Assembly (NCBI GenBank): GCA_033558025.1
Contig: JAUCEF010000010.1
Location: 645,001 to 709,000, forward strand
Direction: 5' to 3'
Source: Phytophthora sp. 'mugwort'
Lineage: Eukaryota > Oomycota > Peronosporomycetes > Peronosporales > Peronosporaceae
DNA: 64,000 bases
The position numbers were made by a program, and so were the translations under genes. Under the pieces are notes generated by a model that had not been told where the DNA came from, did no database searches, and worked only from the letters and a program-made list of their open reading frames with translations. Shown one piece after another: positions 48,645 to 59,627 of the stretch (positions within the stretch are counted from its first letter, which is position 1; the number at the start of each line of letters is the position of its first letter).

Positions 48645-50334
48645 CTTCTCTGTCCCACCAAATTATAGACAATTCATGTATTTGGTCTAGTTATAGCTAC
48701 ACTAACACGTAAAAGACTGGGGCATCCACGTTGGATAGCTTGTCATAGCGCGGTCATTGCTCCGTTTCTTAGCTATTCATAACGGCGTCATGCAAGTAAA
48801 CAACATTAATGGAATTCGCGCTTTACAAGAGGAAAAAGGGTTTTAGTTCGTAATTCTCAAGCACTTTAGCGGTATTCAACAAATCTTTTACGGCGCCATC
48901 ACACCGATGTATTGACCCATCTCTCTATTTACACAACAGTCAGAAACGTGCCGAATAGCCTCTATTAGGCGTCTGTTCAGGTGGTTGTTATTGCGATATG
49001 CGCCAAATCACAAGATTATTATTTCCAATCAGTCAGCCCGTCGATCTGGTTCGTAGGCTGCCGATACTGTATGGATTGAATCGCATTAAAAATTCCCAAA
49101 TCCAGTATGTTACAGTCAGGCGAACGTGGTGGTTGGCTCGCCATTTTGATGTTCCAGCCTCCTTCTTGCCCTGCTTCACCAACCTCGCCATGGTCTTCGT
49201 CAACATGCGGGCCGGCGTTGTCCTGTTGGACTTGAGTTCTTGAGGTTTTCCATCCTGAATACGTCAAATGTCAAATGAGCATAATTAAATCAAATCAAAA
49301 GAAATGACTAAATACGTACCTGGCCACTTTTCGCGAACTGCTGGAAAGACCTTCTCCTTGAGCAGCCGAACGTCCTCTTTTCTTGTCATGTTGATATTCT
49401 TCGTGATAGGAGCAGCAACTCGGTTTTTTTTTTTGACGTCTTCTTGGCCTTGGTGTATTCAACAATCGGCCAAATCCCGATTTTTACCGTCAATGTGTGT
49501 CTTTTTTTGAAAAATTGTACCGCCGTCTCGCTACGGCTGCTAGAAACATTACCTTACCGATATAGCGTTTGTTGGGACACGATCGGTAAGGCAACGCTTC
49601 ATTAACAGGCAAATAATAGCGAGACGACGACTTGTACATATTAAACCACTCTTTATCCATATGCACAACATCTTACATTGGATCAAAGCGATACGAAAGC
49701 CCGCCTCAAGCCAATATTAGATTAAACTTATATCAGGCAATACATTGATTTTAACAATAATAGTAACCTACCCACAGGTCGCTGCACGTGGGCAAGAGCC
49801 CAGGTCACCCGCTGGAGCTTCTGCGCGTCGGTGAGCTGTGGCTTGACCCTGGAGATGAAGCGCCGCAGCATCTTGGCCTTGAGGTGACGCTGCAGCGTCG
49901 ATCTTGGGATGCCGATGACCGCCTCCAGAGCACGCAGCGTCTGGCGCTGGCCCACCTCCTCGGGGCTCAACCGAGCCTTCATGGGTGGCTACCACCGACC
50001 CGGCTGCACGAGAGCGGTCGCGTCGTCAAGCAGGCCCCAAATGGCCTGAATGGCCGCGCGACTGAGCCCAAACGCCTTCTTGGCACACGCGCGACTGTGC
50101 CGTAGCGGAGGCGGCCTTCCTTACTGAGCTTGGAAAGGAAGACCACCACCGCGTGATGTCCTTGGCGCCAAGTGTCCTCGCCATCTTGTTCCTTTGCGTT
50201 GTGAGACCTACAGCGAATTAGTGGTAGCTGCCAACCGTTTTACGGTCGACAAACCCCTAACAATATTAGCCAATAGCATCCTTATACCTATTTTGTGTAG
50301 TACACAAAAAGCCAAACTGTGTGGGACAGAGAAG
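48645..50334 (-). mobile_element. mariner-type DNA transposon, complete ends, inactive
   Basis: 1690 bp bounded by perfect 14-bp terminal inverted repeats: CTTCTCTGTCCCAC at 48645-48658 and its complement GTGGGACAGAGAAG at 50321-50334. TA dinucleotides flank both ends (48643-48644 and 50335-50336), the target-site duplication expected for Tc1/mariner. The transposase is on the minus strand and carries several frameshifts. The element lies just upstream of the spliceosomal gene at 50497. Confidence 0.9.
49019..50184 (-). pseudogene. mariner transposase, frameshifted
   Basis: Starts at 50184 (MARTLGAKDITR). The N-terminal helix-turn-helix region is recognisable (LSPEEVGQRQTLRALEAV, IGIPRSTLQRHLKAKMLRR, LTDAQKLQRVTWALAHV). 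The catalytic domain has the first Asp in VHMDKEWFNMYKS (about 49640-49665), the second in VQQDNAGPH (about 49225) and the third in RSPDCNILDLG (about 49130). So all three acidic positions remain, but frames change near 50100, between 49728 and 49680, and in the A-rich run near 49500. GKIGIWPIVEY and FPAVREKWPG mark the middle. The stop is at about 49019. Confidence 0.85.
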
Positions 50335-50496
50335 TATTACGGTAATACGGGATATGTACATACTTTTTCGTGAATAGTATGTGGCAGCATTTTCAAAACG
50401 AATTGATATTTTGGCTGCCTTACAGGTGTGGTCAATTTTTAATTAAGCAACGGAAACTGGCAAAATCCGTCCCGGCCAAAGGTTTCCAGCACAACA

Positions 50497-51291
50497 ATGA
50501 CCGACGCCGCGCCGCCAGCCGCGCCCGCCGTGGAGACGGCGGACGTGCCGCCCAATCAAACGCTCTATTTAAACAACTTGAACGACAAAATTAAGGCTGA
50601 CCGCATGAAGGCTACACTTTACGCGACGCTCTCGCAGCACGGCAAGATCCTGGAGATCGTTATGGGCCGCGCGCGGCGACTGCGCGGTCAGGCTTGGGTC
50701 ACGTTCGACGACATCCCGAGCGCCTCCAACGCGCTGCGTGCATTGAACGGCTCGCTGCTGTTCGACAAGCCTGTGGTCGTCCACTTCGCCAAGGAAAAGG
50801 CCGATGTCATTGCGCGTCGCGAGGGCACCTACGTCCCGCGCGAGAAGCGGAAACGCGAGCCCAAACCTGCGGCTTCGCAGCAGCAGGCGGCCAAGAAGCA
50901 GGCGGGTGAGAATGGCAGCGCAGGGTCTTCAGCCGTGGCGCCGCCGCCCCCGCCGGCGCAGAACCTTCCGAACAAGATTTTGTTCCTGCAGGAGCTGCCG
51001 GAGTCCTGCAACAAGGAGATGCTGAGCGTGCTGTTCAAGCAGTACCAGGGATTCAAGGTGCGGCATCAGATGCTGGACTGAAATATGATACGCTGTGTAC
51101 GAGGATGGAGCTGTCTTGTGACTGATTGTGGTTTGTTGTGGTTGCAGGAGGTGCGCATGGTGCCAGGCAAGAAGGGCCTGGCATTCGTGGAGTTTAACGA
51201 CGATGCGCAGGCGGCCATTGCCCTGCAAGGACTTTTCGGATTCAAGCTCACGCCCACAGACGCGCTTAAGGTCTCATTTGCTAAGAAGTAG
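50497..51291 (+). CDS. U1A/U2B''-type spliceosomal snRNP protein, two RRM domains
   Basis: Two exons, 50497-51057 and 51148-51291. The intron 51058-51147 (90 bp, GTGCGG to TTGCAG) splits codons cleanly after QYQGFK and joins EVRMVPGKKGLAFVEF, so the second RRM is complete only after splicing; unspliced reading stops after 194 residues. Product 234 residues. RRM1 (about 22-105) has RNP2 LYLNNL and RNP1 RLRGQAWVTF. A basic, Ala/Gln-rich linker with PPPPPA follows. RRM2 (about 160-234) begins NKILFLQELPE. This is the layout of the U1A/U2B'' family, which binds U1 or U2 snRNA stem-loops in the nucleus. Which of the two it is cannot be told; protists often have one protein for both. The mariner element ends 160 bp upstream. 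Confidence 0.92.
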
Positions 51292-51704
51292 GTTAGCATT
51301 TGCGGGTGACGACAGAGGGCAAGCCTAACTGGCTGCACTAAGCTGACAGCAAGTGGATCGAGCAGCCGCCTCCGTTATTGGCGAGAGACTGCATTACATG
51401 TAGACGATACATGTACTGCAGTGGTAGCAGTAGGGGCAGCCAGTCAGTTATCCTCAGGAAAGCCGTCGTCCTGCTGTCATATCTTGCGCGCTAGTGTCTA
51501 GGCGAAGACGATAAATATCCATTTTGCACTTGATGTTGCCTTAATCTTGCCCTCTACTTTCGTTGACGCTGCTGACGTCAGCGCTTCGTCCTTCCCCCGT
51601 GGTCCTTATCTAGCGCCTCGGCCAGCATTTTCGTATGGCTGCCTGTGTGACTTGATGTTTGTATGGGCCGTGCAGAGAGACTCGATATAATCCGAGCCAT
51701 TAAA

Positions 51705-51724
51705 TCATTCGTCTCAAATTTTCT
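51705..51724 (+). promoter_or_regulatory. Oomycete-type Inr/FPR core promoter candidate
   Basis: TCATTCGTCTCAAATTTTCT lies about 45 bp before the glutaminyl-tRNA synthetase start. It resembles the oomycete initiator followed by the flanking promoter region (TCAYTYY then NCAWTTT). Assigned by motif resemblance and position only. Confidence 0.4.
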
Positions 51725-51765
51725 AAAGCTCTTGACCCCCCCTCGTCCCCTCCATCCTCTCCCCC

Positions 51766-53784
51766 ATGGCGAGCTCCAGCACGACCGTAACCGGCCTGGA
51801 GGCGCGCGACATGGCGTTGGCCAAGAACACGCCGGAGCAGCTCGCCGAGCACCAGCGCGTGACGCAGGGCAAGGTGCGTACGCGATTCCCGCCCGAGCCC
51901 AATGGATACCTGCACGTGGGCCACGCCAAGTCCATGAACATGAACTTCTTCGAGGCCTTTGAGAAACTGGGCGTGCCATTGGACAAGCGCGAGACCTACT
52001 TCCGATATGATGACACCAATCCGGAGGCCGAGAGCAACGAGTACATCGATGCCATCGCCAACAACGTGCATTGGTTGGGCTACACGCCCACCAAGGTCAC
52101 GTACAGCAGCCAGTACTTTCAAGAACTATACGACCTGGCGCTCAAGCTCATCCGCAAGGGCAAGGCTTACGTGTGCCACCAGAGCAAGGCCGAGATCGAA
52201 GCTTCGCGTGTCATGCTGCAGCAGTTCCACGCTACGCCTGGCGTTAAGGACGAGAAGGACGTGTCCGAGGCTGGCAAGTCTCCCTTCCGTTCGCGCTCAG
52301 TCGCTGAGAATCTGGCTGAGTTTGAAAAAATGCGTCTCGGTCTCTACGGCGAGGGCGAGGCCTGCCTACGAATGAAGATGGATCTCGGCAGTCCCAACCC
52401 CAACATGTGGGATCACGTGGCCTATCGCATCAAATTTGTGCCGCACCCACACATTGGCAACAAATGGTGCATCTACCCGACCTATGACTATACGCATTGT
52501 ATCGTGGATGCGCTTGAGCACATTGACTATTCTATCTGCACGCTCGAGTTCGAGACGCGTCGTGAGTCCTATTACTGGCTGCTGAATGAGCTGGATCTGT
52601 TCAAGCCTAATGTGTATGAGTTTGCTCGTCTATCCATGACCTACACGGTGCTCAGCAAGCGTAAACTGCTTAGGCTTGTGACGTCTAAGACGGTGCGTGG
52701 CTGGGACGACCCGCGCATGGGCACGCTCAACGGTCTTCGTCGTCGCGGCTTCACACCGGAGATCATCAAGCAGTTCTGCAAGGAGATCGGTGTTACGCGC
52801 GTCCAGTCGACGATCCAGATCGAGCGGCTTTACTCGGTGGCTCGTAGCATTCTTGGTGAGTCCTCAAAGCGTGTGATGGCTGTGCTGGACCCCGTGGAGC
52901 TGGTCATCGAGAACTTCGACGACGCGCCGGATAAGAGCGCGCTATCGCTGCGGGTGCCGGACTACCCGCAAGATGTTGAACGCGACGGCGGCAACGCGTA
53001 CCACCAGGTGCAGCTCACACATAAACTTTTCCTCAACCGCAGCGATGTGCGTGTAGAGGACTCGAAGGGTTTTTATGGCCTGGCGCCGAACAAGCAGGTG
53101 CGTCTGAAATATGCGTTTCCGTTCACGTGCACGAAGCTGGAGACAGACGCTAGTGGACGCGTGACGAAGGTGGTGGGCCAAATGGACTGGACGAACTCGG
53201 CAAAGCCCAAGGGCGTGCTCTCATGGGTGCCGACTAACAGCCCGAAGGTTGAGGCGCGAGTGTACTCGCATCTGTTCACGGTGCCGGAGCTGCCGAACGA
53301 TGTGACGGACTGGGAGTCGTTCGTGGACTCGAAGAACTCGGAACGTGTGTACGCCTCGGCTCTTGTTGACCCCGAGTCGTACGCCAAGAGCCTGGGCCAG
53401 GTCGTGCAGTTCGAGCGCATCGGCTACTTCGTGCCGGACCAGGACTCGACGAAGAACAAGAAGGTATTCAACCAGATCGTGGCGCTGCGCGAAAGCGGAG
53501 GCGAGACGGCCGGCGGCGCAGCGGCGGCAGTGGCGGGCGCGAACGCGAGTCGCAAGGACAGGCAGATGCAGCAACTGACGCTTAAGCTGGAGAAGATGAA
53601 GCTGTCGCCTGCCGATATGTTTAAGAAGCAACCGGAACTGTACTCGCTGTTTGACGCCGAGGGCCTGCCGACGCATAACGCTGCCGGCGAGGAGCTGACC
53701 AAGAACCAGCGCAAAAAGCTTAAGAAAGAGCAGGACAAGCAGAAGAAGCTGCACGATGCCTACCTCACCAAGGAGAAGGCGTAG
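51766..53784 (+). CDS. QARS: Glutaminyl-tRNA synthetase
   Basis: 672-residue, intron-less class I aminoacyl-tRNA synthetase that charges tRNA-Gln with glutamine. The HIGH motif is at residues 45-56 (PNGYLHVGHAKS) and the KMSKS-like loop at about 295-301 (VLSKRKL). RYDDTNPEAE, WDHVAYRI and YPTYDYTHCIVDALEHI are typical of the GlnRS/GluRS catalytic core and YSVARSILGESS of the following region. The anticodon-binding beta-barrel domains occupy about 340-580. The C-terminus is a Lys/Glu-rich extension (NQRKKLKKEQDKQKK), perhaps for RNA contact. It lacks the N-terminal appended domain of animal and yeast enzymes. The start at 51766 is the first ATG after a candidate core promoter. Probably cytosolic; no clear mitochondrial presequence. 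Confidence 0.95.
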   Translation: MASSSTTVTGLEARDMALAKNTPEQLAEHQRVTQGKVRTRFPPEPNGYLHVGHAKSMNMNFFEAFEKLGVPLDKRETYFRYDDTNPEAESNEYIDAIANNVHWLGYTPTKVTYSSQYFQELYDLALKLIRKGKAYVCHQSKAEIEASRVMLQQFHATPGVKDEKDVSEAGKSPFRSRSVAENLAEFEKMRLGLYGEGEACLRMKMDLGSPNPNMWDHVAYRIKFVPHPHIGNKWCIYPTYDYTHCIVDALEHIDYSICTLEFETRRESYYWLLNELDLFKPNVYEFARLSMTYTVLSKRKLLRLVTSKTVRGWDDPRMGTLNGLRRRGFTPEIIKQFCKEIGVTRVQSTIQIERLYSVARSILGESSKRVMAVLDPVELVIENFDDAPDKSALSLRVPDYPQDVERDGGNAYHQVQLTHKLFLNRSDVRVEDSKGFYGLAPNKQVRLKYAFPFTCTKLETDASGRVTKVVGQMDWTNSAKPKGVLSWVPTNSPKVEARVYSHLFTVPELPNDVTDWESFVDSKNSERVYASALVDPESYAKSLGQVVQFERIGYFVPDQDSTKNKKVFNQIVALRESGGETAGGAAAAVAGANASRKDRQMQQLTLKLEKMKLSPADMFKKQPELYSLFDAEGLPTHNAAGEELTKNQRKKLKKEQDKQKKLHDAYLTKEKA

Positions 53785-54120
53785 AAATAGGAGTTAATGG
53801 CGGCAATGACAAAATGTAGCCATGTGACGCGCGTTTCTCATGTTTTGTGGTCCGCGCTGTGCTGACATAATTTGACCAGTATAAAGTTCCATTCTTAAAC
53901 ATCTTTAATACTCTATTTCATGTTTACAGCAGTTCTCACAGGTACTTGGATTCATCTGAATATTTGTATGGGCAGTTTAAAAGGTGGTATTCGATGTCTC
54001 TTTATCTCGATGGTTTTGAATGGCTCGTTCTTGGACGTTTACGATTTATAAACTCAGACCGGGAGCCAACCCCGCACTTGAGGGCCACCTTCTATATTCG
54101 CACGGAAACCCGAAGTCGTC

Positions 54121-54612
54121 ATGGTGGCGGCTGATGCGCATCACGTGGAGCCGCCCGCGACGATCAGCGCCGCCTCGTCATTGGGTGTGGAGGTGGTGGG
54201 AGTAAGCAGCTCCAAGGTGGTGACGACACGGAACGAGTGCACGCCGCTGCTAGCCAAGCCCGAGGACGAGGTGTACCCCTTGCCGTGGTTCCGCAGCCCC
54301 GAGTGGACCAGGCGCCCATCGGCGCCCACGCGGGACCCTGGACGCCGTAGACAAGGAGGCGCCGGAAAGAGATCATCCACGTGCCCGTCAGCGCTGCTGT
54401 GCTGCTACAACTCGTCAGCATCGGACGTCGGGTCGGAGTCGGACATGGAGCTTGGCTACCTCGTGCGGAGACCGGCGAACGCGAACGAGGCCGATGACGA
54501 GGCGGACAGCTTTAAGCAGTGCATCCAGTTCCTGGTGGGACTTATCGTGATCATGGCCATGGCGCTTATCCTGCTGATCATCTTCCAGCCAAAATCTGAC
54601 AGCTCGCGCTGA
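54121..54612 (+). CDS. Small protein with one C-terminal membrane segment (hypothetical)
   Basis: 163 residues, not recognised. The N-terminal 130 residues are polar, with several Ser/Thr and acidic patches (SDVGSESDMELG, NEADDEADSF), and are followed by one strongly hydrophobic segment (FLVGLIVIMAMALILLIIF, about 136-154) and a short basic tail (QPKSDSSR). This is the layout of a tail-anchored or type II membrane protein facing the cytosol. NECTPLLAK is a possible acidic/dileucine-type sorting sequence, by resemblance only. The ATG at 54121 is in a good context and the codon use matches its neighbours. No intron needed. Confidence 0.6.
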   Translation: MVAADAHHVEPPATISAASSLGVEVVGVSSSKVVTTRNECTPLLAKPEDEVYPLPWFRSPEWTRRPSAPTRDPGRRRQGGAGKRSSTCPSALLCCYNSSASDVGSESDMELGYLVRRPANANEADDEADSFKQCIQFLVGLIVIMAMALILLIIFQPKSDSSR

Positions 54613-55928
54613 GTGGTGTTGACGTCTGTTGACAGGCAGACCCCCCCCGATGAATTTAAAAGCGCGAGTGCGAGAGTGCAAACAAGCGAGGCGAGGGACG
54701 CCACGACGATACAAGATGTACATTATCCCCCCGCGCCTCCAATTCTTACTCGCGAGTCAAGTCCATGCGGCGGCGACAACATGTGCCCGAATAATAAAAG
54801 CCAACGAATACATTTATGCGTACACTCCTGAAAATCTCGCCAAGTCTTGATGCTGTCCATATCTTCCATCGTCCTACCTGTTTACATCCGCAGCCAGGTG
54901 CTTCGACTCTCTTTGCTTTCCTCCAAGCTTACGGGCACGATGACCACGCTGCTTCAGTCATCGTACAAGACCCAACTTGGGTGCATGCGAACATCTTCGT
55001 GGCTCAAGCATTCAACAGAAGGACCAGCAACAGTGTGTCCCCGATGCTGCAACACAAACGCAATGATGAAGATACGTAGGTTGCGAGAGCTTTCTTCTTA
55101 ATCCCTCCTTGTAGCATTATGTCAAAGCTTCAAGTGGGGAATGACGACACTGCAGCGTGATGCTATCGAGAAATTGAAGCTGCCGCTGCGTTAAATGCCG
55201 TATGTTCGGTGGACCTGGCTCAAGGACACGTATATTCCTGCATAGATATCCTATCGAGTCCAGCTGAGAGTGGAGGGATAAGCATACGCATGAATGCACC
55301 GTTGATGAATATCTCCCACAGCCCCGTCGAAGTTGCAACTCCATCCAAGCCAGCCGACTCGTTTCGGCGCCCTTCCCACTGTGTTATTGTTCAGCAAGAT
55401 GACCCGTGTCGATGAAGGTTGGTGCTGCTGAATCTGCTCGTGTCTCCCCCCTTCATATTCCAAACAAAGCAAGCGATAGTCCCATCCTTGGTACTACCGG
55501 TATATACACCCACATATGAGAACCCACCGCTGTTTGCACAAGCTCTTTCTGTATCGCCCTCTCACCGCAGTCTGAAAGCGCTTAGCGTATCGATGACCTG
55601 CGGTGCATGGTTGGACTCGATAGGTAATCGCCGAAATGCTAAAGTCTGTGCTGCTACTACCGATGTCGACGACGCCTTCTTGTCAGAGCTCAGGCCGTCT
55701 AGGGTCCCCGATTTTCCTCAGCTTCATCATTAACATTCGAAGCTCCAAACGTTGTGCAGAAGACCAGCAACTTCTTTGTAGGTTGGCTGCACTGTCTTGA
55801 AGTGGCCAAACTAAAACTGTCCCATTAATACCCAATTACCCCCTTCTCCACGCGGATTGGTCAAAACCCTGCCAGCGGATTGCCAGCCTTTCATCCGAAC
55901 AAACAAGCGGCCAGCAGACCGAGACAAG
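54613..55928. other. Intergenic region, no gene supported
   Basis: 1.3 kb between the small membrane protein and the bL34 gene. Several short frames up to about 100 codons exist on both strands but show no recognisable protein, no biased codon use and no splice pattern. A C-rich CCCCCCC run lies near 54640. Confidence 0.5.
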
Positions 55929-56534
55929 ATGGCGGCCATGCTCGTGAAGAACGCGCTGCAGCTGAGTCTGCGCGCACGACCAGGCGCTTCAGGTGTGCGT
56001 GCCCTGTCTAGCATCTCCAGCGGTACCTTCTCAGTCGCGTCCGTGAACGCGCTGCCGCACCCGTCCGTGCTGCTGATGGCCACACCAACGAACCACATGA
56101 GTGCGTGGCGTCTCCTGTGCTGCATCTCTCCGTGTGTATGACGCCCACTGTTTCTATTATTTTCCTCCTTGTAACAGATGCCCTGGTACAGAACCCGCTG
56201 GTCTTTGATACGGGTGTCGCCCGCATGCAGATCGATGACTTTTTGCCGCAGCTCGACCAGATCGGAGAGCTCGAGTGCCCCACCGAGAGCCTCAACGGTG
56301 AGGCCGTAGCTCTTGCTGCTGCTCCTATTATTATGTGAAGAAAACGCTCACGTGACTATCTGTTCTTTTGGTTTCTTGATTACAGAGCCCCTGCAGGCCA
56401 TCAAGCGCACGTACCAGCCCAGTGTTCTGCGCCGCAAGCGCAAGCATGGCTTCCGCACGCGCCGTGTGTCCATCTCGGGCCGCAAGGTACTCAAGCGCCG
56501 CTTTAATAAGGGTCGGTGGCGTATGTCGCTGTAA
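55929..56534 (+). CDS. MRPL34: Mitochondrial large-subunit ribosomal protein bL34
   Basis: Three exons: 55929-56100, 56178-56297 and 56386-56534, with introns of 77 bp (GTGCGT to AACAG) and 88 bp (GTGAGG to TACAG). Phases agree at both junctions and give 146 residues. The C-terminal 45 residues are the bL34 core ([20 protein letters not shown], then [19 protein letters not shown]), a short, very basic rRNA-binding protein of the large subunit. The N-terminal part ([19 protein letters not shown]) is Ala/Leu/Arg-rich and free of acidic residues, as expected of a mitochondrial import sequence. About 90 residues lie between presequence and core, longer than in bacteria. Converges with the next gene, whose stop lies 283 bp away. 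Confidence 0.93.
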
Positions 56535-56817
56535 TTCTCGCGAGCGACGAGGATGAAGGAAAACAAACGTGAAGCGGAGACTGTTGTCAATGCAGAGAGG
56601 AGGCCGGAGGACGATGCATGAATAACCTTTCCCGCCGAGTTTATGGATCTCCACTTCTTGGATTTGAGCACAAGCTCAGACTGGGGCTCTCAATCTGCAG
56701 ATAGCAAGAAGTTGCAATAGAGTCACCAAATGAACATTAGCTGGCAGGAGGATGATGTCTCTATCGTTGTTCATATCACGGTCTGCTGTCATCCTTGGTT
56801 CTTACAGACGTCATCGT

Positions 56818-57548
56818 CTATTGCAGCACGTCGCCCATGTACTTCTCAAGCGCAGGCGAGAAGACCTCGTAGATGAAGGTGACAGGTCGGCCTCCGTTCC
56901 AGAAGAGGTAGGAGCGGCCCCAGAACGGTCCAGATGCCCCGAAGGCCTTCTCTAGCTCGGCCGAATGACCGCAGAAGACGCTCTTCATGTCACGGTACAG
57001 CTCTGTCTTGTGCTGCAGAATGTTCTTGCCGATAGGAATCTTCGTGTCCTTGAATACTGCACCTACGTCCTCCAAGTTGATCCACGACGCTGCGTAGCCC
57101 AAGCGTTCGCCACGGGCGTTACGCAGAAAAACTTGCCGTCTGCAGCGTGGTGCTGCAATTGCCTCGATCTCGGATGGGGCATTGTCCTCACTGTCCCCGA
57201 CTGGCAGCATCCCGAGCACGTCCACCTCCGTGGGGGATCCCGTAAGCAGTCCTAGATGGTGCGTCGGTGAGCCGTTGCCGAACAGGAACAGCCGCCACGT
57301 CGCACTCATTTCTGCATGGCCGAGCTGGCAATAGTCATTTACATTAGTTAGTCATTGCCACAGCCAATCAGTTCAACCTCCCAGTCAGCAGCTAGTAAGT
57401 CAGTCGATCGTACCAGCATTGCTTCGGGTGATGCTTGGAACGTCACGTCCAGTTTGTGCCAGCCGCGCTCTTCGTTAGCATCCCCGTAGGCAGAGGAGAT
57501 GGGGGGCGTGGTGGTCTTCTTGGCTGCCGTTTTGGGGTCCGTCGCCAT
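56818..57548 (-). CDS. Chorismate lyase-like (UbiC/DUF98-type) protein
   Basis: Two exons on the minus strand, 57548-57378 and 57324-56818, with a 53-bp intron (GTTGAA to TTGCCAG) that contains a CTAAC branch-like sequence. Splicing joins LLAADWE to LGHAEMSATW in frame and gives 225 residues. Without splicing the first frame stops at 57348. The body has the UbiC/DUF98 pattern: an N-terminal LLTGSPTEV segment, then RQVFLRNARGERLGYAASW, IPIGKNILQHKTELYRDM and FWGRSYLFWNGGRPVTFIYE, then VFSP near the end. UbiC makes 4-hydroxybenzoate from chorismate for ubiquinone, and related plastid-type proteins have unknown roles. No organelle signal is obvious. The family call is from motif resemblance; the activity is not established. 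Confidence 0.6.
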
Positions 57549-59627
57549 GGTTGCTGCGTTTACAATTGATCCTCACGATGTGCGGTGTCTCTGCTCCGAG
57601 GTTTTAGTTTTTCTACTGCGGTCGAAAATCCGGTTCATAGACAGGTGTATGAGAAGCTATTACCGTTGATTGGCATCACAGCAATGTTATTATTAAGGGA
57701 GCGACTGATGCAGAGAGTTGCCTGCAATACGTTAATAAAACTCCTGGCTAAATGTTCAGGGACCGGCAATGTCATTAGCGAGTGGCAAAAGTCAAGTCGT
57801 GCATGCCGAGTCGCTCAAACGCTTGATAAAAGACATCATTTTCTACATGTAGAGAAGTATAGTATACTGTATCCGAGGCTTCGCTCGTGCCTCCTTTGTA
57901 GACGGAAAAGATTCACAAGGGGTACTTAGTAAGTGCGAGCCGTTTTCACGGGGGTGGCGGAAGCCGGAGTTGATACCACTCGAGTAGTGAAAACTGAACA
58001 ATTCTTGGCACTGGAGGTCTCTGGCAGATTTTTCTCGACACATGCATCGAGTATGTAGGACAAAACTCTTGACTCGCTTTATTAATAAACTTGCTCGAAA
58101 TAGAGCTCATACCGATCGCATAGTGGAAAGTAATCAAGTGAACATTTGATTTGCTCCGACATTGACTCGTCCGAGTTTCCAAGTCTCCTTAACGGTTGTT
58201 GCGGCTGTTGAATATTACCTACCCGTAATTATACCTTCCAGATAATACCCGTGAGTACGGGCACAAACATAACTGGCGGTAATTCTTGAACAGGTGCTAG
58301 GTGATCATCTACTCACTACTCCACATCGTTTACCTCAAGGTATATCCATATATGACGCTCCGTCAATGCTTGGCGTTCATTTTATCGTACTGGTAGTTTC
58401 ACCCACGGCCAGACCTCGTTTATGACTTCAGCTCTGCTAACGTTACCTGCCCCTCATCGGATCATTTACTCTGTCAGCTATCGAATTTCTGCTTGGGCAT
58501 ATCTACCATACAGAAGGGAAGCACCACCAGGCCAATTAGCAGCTCCCATCCATAACTGCGAGCGGTCTGTGGACGGCATGCGAGTCCCAGAAAGTCATTG
58601 CGCACCTGAACTCCAACTACCAATAGCTGTTCAGTGCTGAAGTGTTGCTCGCCGCATCAACTCGCTAGTGCACCGTCACCGCGGAGACGTATCGATCAGC
58701 GCGAATTTGGCAGCATGAACTCGTCCGCAGGTAGTCCATCATGGCGTCACCTGGGGCATTCGTCTTAACGTGCAGAGCTGCCGCGAGGATCCACAGACCA
58801 GTTCACGACCCAAACTCGTCGTACATTTTTGACGGTACGCTGCCGCATCGAACACAAGGTTCGACGCATCCGATTCCGTCGAAGACCCCCTAACGAAATA
58901 ATTCGCTAGTGTGCTAGACACATGACACCAGATAATCAGCACACAGAGTTTCCATCGCCGCCGTCGGGTTTCCGGACAATGCGTAACCAGGTACAGGTTC
59001 GGCCAAGTGGAATGATATCTCCTTCCATCTCGGCGTCCTGCACTCGAGTGGGTGCGGCGAGGTATCGTAGGTTGCATGTAGCTACTTCGCGTAAGTGCGA
59101 CCACATTTCTGGAAAATTTGAGCATCCGTTCGCATTTAGCCAATATGGCTGATATCCCGTAGTATCCAGTGTCATGGGTCAACCGCGACCTGATACATTA
59201 GCCATGTCAACCCATTCGCATTACTGAGGGCGATGCCGTCCCGACGAATCGTGTACTTAAGGAAATGCAACCTTAATAGCAGCAGTCCTGTCGACGGCCC
59301 TAATCATGTAGAGCGCCACTGTAATGTACATGGGCAAGATCTTCATCGGGTGTTTCGTCGTGTGGCCAACATAACCCCTATCCCTTCCATTGTCTTAATA
59401 TGGGTCTTTGTAAGCGGCATACGATTCGCTAGTTATTCCCTCTCTTCCGTTTCTTCGCCAGAGACGGCACAGTCGCTAACTTCAGTGCAAAAGAGAACCG
59501 GACGAGGGCAAGACAAAGCACGACACCGGCGACGTTCACTCATTCACTGGCTTCAGACGCGTAACGACTCGCCAGTAGTTAACAGCGTACCACCCATACA
59601 CAGACAGACAGAGAGCATTTGGCAGAC
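57549..59627. other. Intergenic region, no gene supported
   Basis: 2.1 kb between the chorismate-lyase-like gene and the GH5 gene, both transcribed away from it. Frames up to 147 codons (for example 59182-58739, minus) look random: no motif, no hydrophobic pattern, no recognisable domain. No repeat was recognised. It must hold the divergent promoters of the flanking genes. Confidence 0.5.

Noticed and set aside
55419..55733. 104-codon + strand frame upstream of bL34
   Set aside because: Composition looks random and nothing recognisable is encoded; kept as intergenic.
58739..59182. 147-codon minus-strand frame between the chorismate-lyase-like and GH5 genes
   Set aside because: No motif, irregular composition, no supporting splice or promoter signal.
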